Origin: Cytobacillus sp. NJ13
GTDB lineage: Bacteria > Bacillota > Bacilli > Bacillales > Cytobacillaceae
NCBI GenBank assembly: GCA_030348385.1
Contig: JAUCFP010000006.1
Location: 3,371,001-3,435,000, forward strand
DNA length: 64,000 nt
Direction of reading: 5' to 3'
The notes under the pieces are model-generated. The model was not told where the DNA came from. It was given only the letters and a program-made list of their open reading frames with translations, and searched no databases. Positions 8,089 to 18,833 of this stretch are shown one piece after another. Position numbers and translations under genes: made by a program. Position 1 is the first letter of the stretch; the number at the start of each line of letters is the position of its first letter.

Positions 8089-8426
8089 GGACATCCTCCT
8101 TAAGATGAACAACCTGTTCGTATAACCGTTCGTATTTTATCAACGTTATCTATCGTAACATGCTCAAATACATATTCAAGGGTATGAGGGAAAGACGGGA
8201 GGATATGGGCGAGATAGTGAATGAAAACGTTAACATCAGCTGCCTAAGATTCGGTAAGGCTCTCTCAGCGTGAATAATCCCTTCTGAAGACGATATTTGC
8301 TGAAATAAAATTTTCCATTTATTATATATCTTGCTCAAGCAAAAGTGGCAGTGAAAAGACGAGCACCTTTATTATGCTTAACACCGGCTGGATAATGCTC
8401 ACTTAAATAAGAGGACTTTTATGTAA
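8089..8426. other. Upstream region of proC, no gene seen
   Basis: No reading frame here has coding character. An inverted repeat GAAC-N5-GTTC (8107-8119) and a directly repeated GTTCGTAT (8116-8123 and 8129-8136) lie within 50 bases of the proC start and could be an operator. A TATAAT-like box occurs on the minus strand near 8320 without a matching -35. No T-box signature was found. Confidence 0.4.
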
Positions 8427-8459
8427 TAAAAAAGACCCCAGCTATTGGCTAAGAGTCTT
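8427..8459 (-). terminator. Terminator of the 8485-8940 gene
   Basis: The minus-strand stem AAGACTCT / GGGGTCTT (G-U pairs included) is followed by a T run. Its sequence is clearly related to the rpsI terminator at 9375 and to the remnant at 9107. Confidence 0.72.
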
Positions 8460-8484
8460 GTGCCATGAACTTCAAACTAGGTGC

Positions 8485-8940
8485 TTAATATAACCGCTGA
8501 TTATTATAAAGCAAATCAGATGTTAGAAAAGCTCCTACTGGCGGCAGCCCGCCTGTGTTGGTTGGGGGTCCGGTAAGAGGAATATCTGTAGCAGCTACCC
8601 ATTCTCCACTCTCCCCTGCCTGTAAAGAAGGAGCCTTCATGAGAAATCTTCCACTTACTATTAAATGACGGATCCTAATGGCTGGATCATCAAAGTTTTG
8701 CAATAAACCAGAAAATGAAGCAAAAGGGGTATCAAAACTAACCCTTTGTGTGTTTTCATCCCAAGCTCCAGTGATTTGAAGCGGTGTACCTCTGAAATTG
8801 GCTGTACCCGTTATCCTATTGCCTGAGATCGAATCAAGTGTAAGAACACCCATTACCATGGGTCTTCCTGCAATATTGGTGCTAAGTCCCCATCGCGACG
8901 GAATGGGCAAACTTAACGAAGTATTTTGAGCGGCATTCAA
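8485..8940 (-). CDS. Hypothetical 151-residue beta-rich protein
   Basis: I do not recognise this protein. It starts at TTG with AAAGGAGAG at good spacing and has its own terminator, so it looks real. There is no signal peptide or membrane segment. Residues about 14-95 alternate short polar and hydrophobic strands: W18, then TNIAGRPMVMG, GNRITGTANF, LQITGAWDE, VSFDTPF, SGLL and HLIVSGRFL. A rhythm of W, N..G, and repeated G-x-hydrophobic turns recalls small antiparallel barrels such as the avidin or lipocalin-like folds, but this is only a visual impression. The C-terminal third is Pro/Gly-rich. It lies in a patch absent from the B. subtilis gene order. Confidence 0.72.
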   Translation of the reverse strand: MNAAQNTSLSLPIPSRWGLSTNIAGRPMVMGVLTLDSISGNRITGTANFRGTPLQITGAWDENTQRVSFDTPFASFSGLLQNFDDPAIRIRHLIVSGRFLMKAPSLQAGESGEWVAATDIPLTGPPTNTGGLPPVGAFLTSDLLYNNQRLY

Positions 8941-9102
8941 AGCAATCTCTCCTTTAACATATGGACCTAGTTAAAGTATATGCAACACAAAGCTATTTGG
9001 AGATTATCAGCCAAAATGTGAATCTAATTGCTCTGCTATTCCTTGAGTCTGATGGTGAAGATGAAAGTCATTAAGCAGGCGGAATAGGGGATAACAATAA
9101 AT

Positions 9103-9170
9103 AAGACCCCACAAAAGTTGAGAGTCTTTGTAACGAGGATTAATGCTTTACGAACTGAAGAGCACGGCTA
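9103..9170 (-). pseudogene. Decayed duplicate of the rpsI 3' end with terminator
   Basis: On the minus strand the bases just before a TAA encode R-A-L-Q-F-V-K-H, against R-A-P-Q-F-S-K-R at the true S9 end. The next 19 bases downstream of the stop (GTTACAAAGACTCTCAACT) are identical to those after rpsI apart from a short insertion. A terminator-like hairpin follows (AAGACTCT / GGGGTCTT). Upstream of the last eight codons the match fades. It is about 270 bases from the genuine end. Confidence 0.7.
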
Positions 9171-9374
9171 AGAATTTACTTTCCTCCATCTCATGCAGAG
9201 TTCTGATTCAAATTTATTGGCCACTTCGATTCTTGGCATGCTTTTCTTTTAAATGCATCTATCAGGAGACAATTTGTATACTTTCCCCTGAGATCCATAG
9301 CCAATGAGTTCAGCAAAACCCTTTATTTATGGAAAAAAGTGTGGAGCAGGTCAGACTAATACTTTTTAAACAAT

Positions 9375-9404
9375 AAAAAAAACCCCCAACCAAAAAGTTG
9401 AGAG
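9375..9404 (-). terminator. rpsI terminator
   Basis: The stem CTCTCAAC / GTTGGGGG (8 pairs with G-U) is followed by eight T, about 20 bases after the rpsI stop. Confidence 0.85.
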
Positions 9405-9422
9405 TCTTTGTAACATCGAAAA

Positions 9423-9815
9423 TTAACGCTTTGAGAACTGAGGAGCACGACGAGCACCTTTAAGACCGTATTTCTTACGCTCTTTCATACGTGCGTCACG
9501 AGTTAATAGTCCTGCGCGCTTTAATGTTGGACGGAATTCTGGATCTGCTTGAAGCAATGCACGAGCGATGCCGTGGCGGATTGCGCCAGCTTGACCAGTG
9601 TATCCACCGCCGTTTACATTTACAAGAATGTCGTAGCTGTTAACAGTTTCAGTAGCTACAAGCGGCTGTTTTACAACTTCACGTAAAGCTGCAAAAGGAA
9701 TGTAATCTGTGATTTCACGACCATTGATGATGATTTTACCGTCGCCTGGAACTAAACGAACACGTGCAACGGAGCTCTTACGACGACCAGTACCAATATA
9801 TTGAACCTGTGCCAA
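9423..9815 (-). CDS. rpsI: 30S ribosomal protein S9
   Basis: The 130-residue protein has the S9 hallmarks [12 protein letters not shown] at the N-terminus, [10 protein letters not shown] in the middle and a basic C-terminal tail ([17 protein letters not shown]) whose last residue reaches the P-site tRNA. It lies 20 bases after rplM in the standard rplM-rpsI pair and is followed by a good terminator. Full length for Bacillus. Confidence 0.98.
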   Translation of the reverse strand: MAQVQYIGTGRRKSSVARVRLVPGDGKIIINGREITDYIPFAALREVVKQPLVATETVNSYDILVNVNGGGYTGQAGAIRHGIARALLQADPEFRPTLKRAGLLTRDARMKERKKYGLKGARRAPQFSKR

Positions 9816-9835
9816 GTTAATAACCTCCCTAAAAA

Positions 9836-10273
9836 TTATCCACGAAGTTCGTAAACTTCAGGTTGTTGTGCTTGGTGCTTATGTTCGCTACCAGCATATA
9901 CGTGTAATTTCTTGAACATTTGACGACCAAGAGAGTTCTTTGGAAGCATGCCTTTAATTGCAAGCTCAAGCATTCTCTCAGGGTAGTTTGTACGCATTTC
10001 AAGAGCAGTTCTTGTTTTTAGACCGCCTGGGTGCATGCTGTGACGGTAGTAGATCTTGTCAGTAAGCTTTTTCCCAGTAAGTTCGATTTTTGAAGCATTG
10101 ATAAGAATTACATGATCACCAGTATCAACATGTGGTGTATAAGTTGGTTTATGTTTACCACGTAGAATTGATGCAACTTCACTAGCAAGACGACCAAGAG
10201 TTTTGCCTTCAGCATCAATCACGTACCATTTACGCTCGATATTGTTTGAATTCGCCATAAACGTTGTACGCAT
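9836..10273 (-). CDS. rplM: 50S ribosomal protein L13
   Basis: The 145-residue protein has L13 motifs [40 protein letters not shown] and [12 protein letters not shown]13 is an early-assembly 23S rRNA binder. The ATG at 10273 has TTAGGAGGG 5 bases upstream; an 8-residue extension would place the ribosome binding site inside the gene. A strong sigma-A promoter and a structured leader precede it, so it need not depend on truA read-through. Confidence 0.98.
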   Translation of the reverse strand: MRTTFMANSNNIERKWYVIDAEGKTLGRLASEVASILRGKHKPTYTPHVDTGDHVILINASKIELTGKKLTDKIYYRHSMHPGGLKTRTALEMRTNYPERMLELAIKGMLPKNSLGRQMFKKLHVYAGSEHKHQAQQPEVYELRG

Positions 10274-10289
10274 CAGTTTCCCTCCTAAT

Positions 10290-10372
10290 AATTCCATTCA
10301 TAATCATTTTTTGGTTTATCTATTCGACACAATAAGTTCCGGGGCTTATCGTGGTTTTAATAATAATACCAT
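10290..10372 (-). ncRNA. Probable L13 leader (ribosomal protein autoregulatory RNA)
   Basis: Between the promoter at 10378-10406 and rplM, the transcript contains a CGATAAG / CTTATTG hairpin capped by CCCCGGAA. The position and the purine-rich conserved core fit the L13 leader known upstream of rplM in Bacillota. Identified by context and eye only. Confidence 0.5.
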
Positions 10373-10377
10373 ATGCT

Positions 10378-10406
10378 ATAATATAACTTTGACAGTCCAA
10401 TGTCAA
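10378..10406 (-). promoter_or_regulatory. Sigma-A promoter of rplM-rpsI
   Basis: TTGACA (10401-10406), 17 bases, TATTAT (10378-10383). It is a near-consensus promoter about 105 bases upstream of the rplM start. Confidence 0.88.
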
Positions 10407-10506
10407 GCGAATGTTACACCTGGTTTAGTTGTTTTAAAATCTTTTTTTATATGAGTTTGGCTTTACAACGCGCCCTCGCGGTTCCTCATTTGTTTTTTCC
10501 AAAATT

Positions 10507-11244
10507 TTAATAAAAAACTTTCCACAAATATAAACCTTGGGGAGGCGCTGTTTTTCCTGCAGCTGATCTGTTTTTTCCCATAAGAACAGATGGCATGGAA
10601 TCGGGGTCTCTTTCCCCTGTGCCAACTTCAAGAAGTGTGCCGGCCAGGATGCGGACCATATTATATAAGAATCCGGTGCCTCTAAAGCAGAAGATGAGCA
10701 TATCCCCTTCTTCAGCCACTTGGATTTCCTGAAGTTCCCTGACCTTATCTTCCACTTCCGTCTTGGCGGAGCAGAAGCTTGTAAAATCATGTGTCCCTAT
10801 TAAATCTGCTGCCGCTTGTTTGATAGCATCCGTATTTAAGTGATACGGGTACTGACAGGCATAATGGCGTTTAAAAGGGTCTCTCCTGGATGTTCGATGC
10901 ACGAAGTACCGGTATTCCTTCCCTTTCGCATCAAAACGGACATGAAAGTCATCAGACACTGTCTCCGTCCCTATGATGGCCACATCATCCGGCAGCAGTG
11001 AATTAAGGGCGATTTCCCATTTTTCAATAGGAATATTCAAAGGGGAATCGAAATGGATCACCTGGCCCCTTGCATGGACACCCGCATCGGTTCTGCCTGA
11101 GGCAGTAACCTTGATGTCTTCTCCTTTATGAAGCTTCTTTAAGGCCCTTTCCAGCTCTCCCTGTACAGTCCGCTTGCCAGGCTGCACCTGATAGCCTGCA
11201 AAATGGGTGCCGTCATACGTCACATTACATTTAAATCTTTGCAT
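10507..11244 (-). CDS. truA: tRNA pseudouridine synthase A
   Basis: The 245-residue enzyme makes pseudouridine at positions 38-40 of the tRNA anticodon arm. The catalytic Asp lies in SGRTDAGVHARGQV (about residue 52), and the C-terminal half has GTHDFTSFCS and FLYNMVR. It follows ecfT by 12 bases at the end of the ecfA1-ecfA2-ecfT-truA operon. No convincing terminator follows, and the rplM promoter starts about 100 bases downstream. Confidence 0.97.
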   Translation of the reverse strand: MQRFKCNVTYDGTHFAGYQVQPGKRTVQGELERALKKLHKGEDIKVTASGRTDAGVHARGQVIHFDSPLNIPIEKWEIALNSLLPDDVAIIGTETVSDDFHVRFDAKGKEYRYFVHRTSRRDPFKRHYACQYPYHLNTDAIKQAAADLIGTHDFTSFCSAKTEVEDKVRELQEIQVAEEGDMLIFCFRGTGFLYNMVRILAGTLLEVGTGERDPDSMPSVLMGKNRSAAGKTAPPQGLYLWKVFY

Positions 11245-11256
11245 AAGGTCACCCCA

Positions 11257-12054
11257 TTACGTCCTTAGCAGGATTAACACCAGGGTCAGGGCTGCAAGCA
11301 TTGCCAGCATTGCCGTATCCTTTAGACCCCAGTTAAGCTGCCTGTATTTCGTTCTGCCTTCCCCGCCTCTATAGCCGCGTGACTCCATCGCTACAGCAAG
11401 CTCTTCAGCCCGTTTAAACGAACTGACGAACAAAGGAATCAGCAGAGGAATAATGGCTTTAATACGGTCTTTAATCGGACCGCTTGTAAAATCAACTCCC
11501 CTGGCTGTCTGAGCTTTCATGATTTTATCCGTTTCCTGCATGAGTGTCGGGATAAAGCGAAGAGAAATCGACATCATTAAAGCCAGTTCATGCACAGGAA
11601 ACTTGATTTTATTCAATGGAGCCAGCAGGCTTTCCAGACCATCCGTAATTTCAATCGGGGTCGTGGTCAAAGTCAGAATGGAAGTCATCAGAATGAGCAG
11701 GAAGAAGCGCAATGATATGAAAATCCCCTGTCTCAAGCCTTCCTCATAGATTGTAATCCATCCAAACCGGAAGAGAACTTCACCCTCTTTTGTCAAAAAC
11801 AAGTGCAGGAATAATGTAAAAATAACAAGCAGAAGGACCGGCTTTAACCCTGTATAGATAAACCGGATCGGCACCTTCGATAAAGCGATCATCAAAAAGG
11901 TGTAAACCGTCAGTAAGCCGTATGTCAGCATATTATTTGCCAGGAAGACAATGCACACGAATAAGAAAATAAGGACTAGCTTAGAACGGGGATCCATCCT
12001 GTGCAGGACAGACTCGGCCGGAACATAGCGCCCAAAAATCATTTTATCCATCAT
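11257..12054 (-). CDS. ecfT: ECF transporter transmembrane protein EcfT
   Basis: The 265-residue protein has several hydrophobic segments (about 28-70, 75-95, 105-125 and the C-terminal end) and the two coupling-helix Ala/Ser-Arg-Gly motifs, AQTARGVDF (about 185) and MESRGYRGG (about 222). These transmit ATP hydrolysis to substrate-binding S components. It is the shared energising module for vitamin uptake. It overlaps ecfA2 by 4 bases (ATGA). No S component is encoded nearby, as usual for group II ECF systems. Confidence 0.95.
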   Translation of the reverse strand: MMDKMIFGRYVPAESVLHRMDPRSKLVLIFLFVCIVFLANNMLTYGLLTVYTFLMIALSKVPIRFIYTGLKPVLLLVIFTLFLHLFLTKEGEVLFRFGWITIYEEGLRQGIFISLRFFLLILMTSILTLTTTPIEITDGLESLLAPLNKIKFPVHELALMMSISLRFIPTLMQETDKIMKAQTARGVDFTSGPIKDRIKAIIPLLIPLFVSSFKRAEELAVAMESRGYRGGEGRTKYRQLNWGLKDTAMLAMLAALTLVLILLRT

Positions 12055-12920
12055 TTAGCTGCCCCCCTTTTCATCGCAGCAGCAATCTCATCCGTCAGCT
12101 CATCCATTGTCAGACATGTCTTAGAGAAACGGATGTTAAGTGATTTTTCCATTTTCAGCTGAAAACGGACAACCTCCGGAACATCGAGGCCAAGCTTAAG
12201 CAAGCCTTCCGGTGAAGAAAAGATTTCTTTAGGCGTGCCCTTTTTGTACACTTCCCCGTTATGCATGATGACAATCTGATCAGCATAGCGGGAGGCGTCC
12301 TCCATGCTATGTGTAACGAGCACCGTCGATAGCCCTCTTGTTCCATGCAGGCTGTAGAACATATCCATGATTTCTTTTCTGCCCCGCGGGTCAAGCCCTG
12401 CAGTAGGCTCATCCAGGACAATGACATCAGGCTCCATTGCCAGCACTCCGGCTATCGCCACCCGTCTCATTTGGCCCCCTGACAGGTCAAATGGGGACTT
12501 GCGCAGAATTTCTTCCGGCAGGCCAACCTGGCTAATGGCCGCTCTTGCTCTTTTTTTGGCTTCCTCTTCTGACACTCCGAAGTTCATCGGGCCAAAGCAT
12601 ATATCTTTCTCGACCGTTTCTTCAAACAGCTGATGCTCAGGAAATTGAAACACGATGCCGACCCTTTGACGGATTTCCTTCAGGTTTTTCTGTTTCTTTT
12701 GCGAAGTGATCAGCCGCTCTCCAATCACTACCTGGCCTTCTGTCGGCTTAAGCAGGGCATTTAAATGCTGGAGGACAGTCGATTTGCCTGATCCGGTATG
12801 CCCGATGATTGCCAGAAACGTGCCTGATGGAATATCAATGGTAACATCTTTTATTGCGAGGCGTTCAAATGGCGTATTGACCTGATACCGGTATTCTACA
12901 TTTTGGAGTGAGATGTCCAT
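12051..12920 (-). CDS. ecfA2: ECF transporter ATPase EcfA2
   Basis: The 289-residue ABC ATPase has Walker A GHTGSGKST (about residue 40), Q-loop FQFPEHQLF, signature LSGGQMRR and Walker B VIVLDEPTAGLD. It pairs with EcfA1 to drive EcfT and various S components. Its start lies 25 bases inside the 3' end of ecfA1, and it overlaps ecfT by 4, so translation is probably coupled. Confidence 0.95.
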   Translation of the reverse strand: MDISLQNVEYRYQVNTPFERLAIKDVTIDIPSGTFLAIIGHTGSGKSTVLQHLNALLKPTEGQVVIGERLITSQKKQKNLKEIRQRVGIVFQFPEHQLFEETVEKDICFGPMNFGVSEEEAKKRARAAISQVGLPEEILRKSPFDLSGGQMRRVAIAGVLAMEPDVIVLDEPTAGLDPRGRKEIMDMFYSLHGTRGLSTVLVTHSMEDASRYADQIVIMHNGEVYKKGTPKEIFSSPEGLLKLGLDVPEVVRFQLKMEKSLNIRFSKTCLTMDELTDEIAAAMKRGAAK

Positions 12921-13735
12921 AATTCTTCCACCAACTCTTCTTCAGATAAATAATGCCTTGATAACGGCAATCCTTTTTCTCTTAATATCTTGCTTAGCTT
13001 CACAGGAAAAGGAATATCCAGGCCCAGCTTTACAAGCTCTTCATCCATTTGAAAGATTTCCTCAGGTGTGCCTTCCCGATATAACTGTCCTTTGTTCATA
13101 ACCACGATGCGGTCAGCCTTTGCAGCCTCTTCCAAATCATGTGTGATGGAGATGACTGTCATATGATAGTCCTGCTTAAGCTCTCTGACGGTTTCAAGCA
13201 CCTCTTCACGACCTCTTGGATCAAGCATGGAGGTTGACTCGTCCAGAATAATAATGTCCGGCCTTAGGGCGATGACACCGGCAATGGCCACTCTCTGTTT
13301 CTGGCCGCCAGAAAGATGGTGCGGCTCTTGATTAAGAAATTGTGCCATTTTGACTTTCTCCAGTGATTGCGTAACACGCTGAACCATGTCATTTCTTTCA
13401 ATTCCATGGTTTTCTAAACCAAAAGCCACATCATCCTGTACGGTCGTTCCGACAAACTGGTTATCCGGATTCTGAAAAACCATGCCGATCTTCTTTCTGG
13501 TTTCCCAGACGGTCTCTTCACTCAATGAAATTCCGCCTACTGTAATGCTTCCTTCCAACGGAAAGTGCAGACCATTCAGCAGTTTGGCAAGTGTTGATTT
13601 CCCGGAACCATTATGGCCTACAATTGCGAGCCATTCCCCTTTAACTATATTGAAAGAGACGTTGTGCAGCGCATATCCACCTTCTGCATCGTACTTAAAC
13701 GAAACATTTTTCAATTCTACCAGCGGCTCGTTCAT
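12896..13735 (-). CDS. ecfA1: ECF transporter ATPase EcfA1
   Basis: The 279-residue ABC ATPase has Walker A GHNGSGKST (about residue 40), Q-loop FQNPDNQFVG, signature LSGGQKQR and Walker B IIILDESTSMLD. The Ser in place of Pro after the Walker B Glu is typical of EcfA1 and distinguishes it from EcfA2. It heads the operon. GAGGACTTCAC lies just upstream of the ATG and a terminator-like hairpin about 65 bases before it. Confidence 0.95.
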   Translation of the reverse strand: MNEPLVELKNVSFKYDAEGGYALHNVSFNIVKGEWLAIVGHNGSGKSTLAKLLNGLHFPLEGSITVGGISLSEETVWETRKKIGMVFQNPDNQFVGTTVQDDVAFGLENHGIERNDMVQRVTQSLEKVKMAQFLNQEPHHLSGGQKQRVAIAGVIALRPDIIILDESTSMLDPRGREEVLETVRELKQDYHMTVISITHDLEEAAKADRIVVMNKGQLYREGTPEEIFQMDEELVKLGLDIPFPVKLSKILREKGLPLSRHYLSEEELVEELWTSHSKM

Positions 13736-13794
13736 GTGAAGTCCTCCTCTCAGCTCTGCTTCTCTATTTCAGCTCTGCTCTAATATTTTTATCC

Positions 13795-13823
13795 TAATGA
13801 AAAAACCCGCCATTTTTGGCGAG
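13795..13823 (-). terminator. Terminator upstream of ecfA1
   Basis: The minus-strand hairpin CGCCA / TGGCG, extended by CT/GG, is followed by six T. It would insulate ecfA1 from rplQ read-through or act as a leader attenuator. Confidence 0.72.
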
Positions 13824-14057
13824 CTTTAAATAGTTCGATAATAGGTTATGTTACCGGATAGCAAGCGCTGAATGATACCATTCTCCCACACTTGTAATAC
13901 ACAAGAAAATCTGGATTTCTGCTATCTAAGCTTATTGGATGCCTATTATGCCTCCCTATTAAAAGCTCATACTGACGCAGTATGGTGGTTGGTTCTTGCT
14001 AATGTATGACTGTTCAGAGACCTCGATTTCCTTATGGTTTATGAACAAACGAAATTT
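13824..14057. other. Intergenic stretch between rplQ and ecfA1
   Basis: No gene is seen here. This is part of a 593-base gap that also contains a terminator at each end and hairpin repeat copy F. The remainder has no strong promoter, conserved leader or coding frame that I can support. Confidence 0.4.
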
Positions 14058-14139
14058 AAAAAAGCCTGCACCTCTTTCCGTCAGGCAGTAAACTGCCGGG
14101 CGCAAATCTTCTTTCCGGAAGAGGTGCATGAGCTAGACA
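14058..14139 (+). repeat. Hairpin repeat copy F (divergent)
   Basis: The outer arms GCACCTCTT and AAGAGGTGC enclose a small inner hairpin (GGCAGT / ACTGCC). The left edge reads AAAAAAGCCTG and the right edge GAGCTAGACAAG, resembling the ends of the other copies. It is more divergent than A or B, so membership is inferred from the ends and layout. Confidence 0.6.
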
Positions 14140-14267
14140 AGACAGTGTACCAGGTGATGGGGAATCTATTACTCAACCATCCCTGTTTAATAGCTGTACA
14201 TGCTCATCGTAACGCTCGTTTTTGGCCTGAAGTGGGTGTTCCTAACATATTAAGGAAACAGCCGCTT

Positions 14268-14320
14268 TTATAGAAAAAGGGCAAAGAACAAGTTCAATGA
14301 AACCGTCCCGCGCCCTTTCC
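14268..14320 (-). terminator. rplQ (alpha operon) terminator
   Basis: On the minus strand, GGAAAGGGC pairs with GCCCTTTTTC across a roughly 29-base loop, and the 3' arm ends in T. It begins just after rplQ. The loop is long but the pairing is good. Confidence 0.65.
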
Positions 14321-14328
14321 TTAAAAAA

Positions 14329-14715
<387 letters not shown>

Positions 14716-14765
14716 TCATTCAATCTGCTGAAAGCTAACATATAAAGATGATGAATCAATTCACA

Positions 14766-15710
14766 TCAATCGTCTTTGCGTAAGCCCAGTCCAAGATCTT
14801 CTAATTTATGTTTTACTTCCTCAAGTGACTTTCTGCCCAGGTTACGGACCTTCATCATATCCTCTTCAGTCTTATTGGCTAATTCCTGAACAGTATTGAT
14901 GCCAGCACGCTTTAAGCAGTTGTAAGAACGTACAGATAAGTCAAGTTCTTCAATTGTCATCTCAAGTACTTTCTCTTTTTGGTCTTCTTCTTTTTCAACC
15001 ATGATTTCGGCATTTTGAGCTTCATCAGTTAAACCGACAAAGATATTCAAATGCTCAGTTAAGATCTTCGCTCCAAGTGCAACCGCATCTTGAGGACCTG
15101 TACTTCCGTCAGTCCAAACATCGAATGTTAACTTATCATAGTTAGTCATTTGACCCACACGTGTATTCTCTACCTGATAAGAAATGCGAGATACTGGAGT
15201 GTAGATGGAATCGATAGGAATCACACCGATTGGCTGATCTTCTCTCTTGTTTTGGTCAGCTGGTGTATAGCCTCGTCCGCGTCTTGCAGTTAAACGCATG
15301 CGCAGGTGGGCATTCGAACCTAGAGTAGCAATATGAAGATCCGGATTAAGGATTTCAACATCGCTGTCATGAGTTACGTCAGCTGCCTTCACTACACCTT
15401 CACCCTGAACATCGATTTCCAATGTTTTTTCTTCATCAGAGTAGATTTTAAGTGCTAGTTTTTTAATGTTTAAAATGATAGATGTTACATCTTCTACGAC
15501 GCCTTCAATTGTTGAGAACTCATGAAGTACCCCATCAATTTGGATCGATGTGACAGCGGCACCTGGGAGTGAGGATAAAAGGATACGACGTAAGGAGTTA
15601 CCCAAAGTTGTACCATATCCACGCTCAAGTGGCTCGACGACGAACTTGCCGTACTTGGCATCATCGCTGATCTCAACCGTTTCGATTTTTGGTTTTTCTA
15701 TTTCGATCAT
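14766..15710 (-). CDS. rpoA: RNA polymerase alpha subunit
   Basis: The 314-residue protein has the N-terminal assembly domain ([17 protein letters not shown] near residue 32) and the C-terminal domain (about 240-310, with [13 protein letters not shown] and [11 protein letters not shown]) that contacts UP elements and activators. Two adjacent ATG codons occur; the second (15710) gives the family length, and either is within reach of GGAGGG. A promoter candidate at 15839-15867 may add expression beyond read-through from rpsK. Confidence 0.98.
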   Translation of the reverse strand: MIEIEKPKIETVEISDDAKYGKFVVEPLERGYGTTLGNSLRRILLSSLPGAAVTSIQIDGVLHEFSTIEGVVEDVTSIILNIKKLALKIYSDEEKTLEIDVQGEGVVKAADVTHDSDVEILNPDLHIATLGSNAHLRMRLTARRGRGYTPADQNKREDQPIGVIPIDSIYTPVSRISYQVENTRVGQMTNYDKLTFDVWTDGSTGPQDAVALGAKILTEHLNIFVGLTDEAQNAEIMVEKEEDQKEKVLEMTIEELDLSVRSYNCLKRAGINTVQELANKTEEDMMKVRNLGRKSLEEVKHKLEDLGLGLRKDD

Positions 15711-15838
15711 CAAAATATACCCTCCTTCAAAACGTCGAAACCCCGGCTAGCAATCTCTAACCGAAATTCCCCCATGTATACGTTCCCGTTTTGTGCACAA
15801 CAACTGGAATAATTGTTCTGTATAACTAAAAAATTAGT

Positions 15839-15867
15839 ATCATATCCCATTATAGACAAGGATACAA
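15839..15867 (-). promoter_or_regulatory. Candidate rpoA promoter
   Basis: TTGTAT (15862-15867), 17 bases, TATGAT (15839-15844), in the 173-base rpsK-rpoA gap. It is a good but non-consensus sigma-A match. Confidence 0.6.
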
Positions 15868-15883
15868 ATTCTATACAGAAAAA

Positions 15884-16273
<390 letters not shown>

Positions 16274-16294
16274 TTAAAGTACCTCCTTTACCGA

Positions 16295-16660
16295 TTATTT
16301 CTTCTTGTTCGCTACAGTCTTACGAGGACCTTTGCGAGTACGAGCGTTGTTTTTTGTGTTTTGTCCGCGAACCGGTAAACCACGGCGATGACGTAGACCG
16401 CGATAGCTTCCGATCTCCATTAGACGTTTGATGTTAAGTGAAACCTCACGGCGAAGGTCACCTTCAACTTTTAATTTGTCGATGATGTCACGGATTTTGT
16501 TAAGTTCATCTTCCGTAAGATCACGAACACGAGTGTCTTCAGAAACACCAGCTTCAGCCAAAACTTTTTGAGCTGTAGATTTACCAATACCAAAGATATA
16601 AGTTAATGAGATTACTACACGTTTTTCACGTGGAACATCTACACCAGCAATACGTGCCAT
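16295..16660 (-). CDS. rpsM: 30S ribosomal protein S13
   Basis: The 121-residue protein has S13 motifs [41 protein letters not shown] and a basic tail ([15 protein letters not shown]) that reaches the subunit interface and P-site tRNA. It follows rpmJ by 23 bases in the alpha operon order. Confidence 0.98.
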   Translation of the reverse strand: MARIAGVDVPREKRVVISLTYIFGIGKSTAQKVLAEAGVSEDTRVRDLTEDELNKIRDIIDKLKVEGDLRREVSLNIKRLMEIGSYRGLRHRRGLPVRGQNTKNNARTRKGPRKTVANKKK

Positions 16661-16683
16661 TGTATAAGCGCACCTCCTTCAAA

Positions 16684-17028
<345 letters not shown>

Positions 17029-17051
<23 letters not shown>

Positions 17052-17364
17052 TGAACGATTCTCCCTTCTTCATGTCATATACGAATTCATTTGCATACTT
17101 TGCAAGCGCAAAGCGCAACTTTCCGTTTGTTACACGGCCGGTCTCCTCGAGACTGGTCTGAACTTCTGGAGAGATATAATTAAGCAATTGCAGATGCTGA
17201 ATGTTCTTTTTCTTCGGGCGATCGAATTTCTTCCTGCCGCCGTCAGCAAGCAAAACAAGCCTTTCATCCACCAACCTTATAATTATAGCATATTGACCAG
17301 CGTCGCGCCCGTTTTTGATCAAAACAATTTGACCAGGCTGCGGAGTCGCATCAGAACCAACCAA
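17029..17364 (-). CDS. KOW-domain RNA-binding protein
   Basis: A protein of 111-116 residues has an N-terminal KOW/SH3-like motif ([19 protein letters not shown]) and a conserved body ([31 protein letters not shown]). It is found between map and infA in Bacillus as a putative ribosomal-protein-like RNA binder of unproved function. The start is uncertain: the TTG at 17364 has AGGTGAT 5 bases upstream, while GTG at 17379 or 17373 would almost touch map. I prefer TTG. The basic body suits rRNA binding. Confidence 0.85.
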
Positions 17365-17380
17365 TGGAATCACCTGCACC

Positions 17381-18786
<1,406 letters not shown>

Positions 18787-18833
18787 CTAGTCTCTAAATG
18801 GTATAAGGGAACGAAACGCCCCCTTCAACCAGA

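Larger units (their letters stand above)
8941..9422. other. Intergenic patch with rpsI remnant
   Basis: These 482 bases hold no intact gene. The upstream part (8941-9100) is the 5' region of the 8485-8940 gene and includes CATATACT near 8975, which faintly resembles a sporulation -10. The middle carries a decayed copy of the rpsI 3' end. The downstream part holds the true rpsI terminator. Confidence 0.6.

Noticed and set aside
8107..8119. LexA/SOS box next to proC
   Set aside because: Bacillus LexA sites are CGAAC-N4-GTTCG; here the half-sites are five bases apart, and no SOS gene follows.
8150..8338. 62-codon minus-strand frame upstream of proC
   Set aside because: No ribosome binding site; composition looks non-coding.
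8089..8484. Proline T-box upstream of proC
   Set aside because: No TGGNACCGCG core or matching terminator on the coding strand.
14034..14273. 79-codon frame on the plus strand between rplQ and ecfA1
   Set aside because: It runs through hairpin repeat copy F and the rplQ terminator region, has no ribosome binding site and no recognisable protein.
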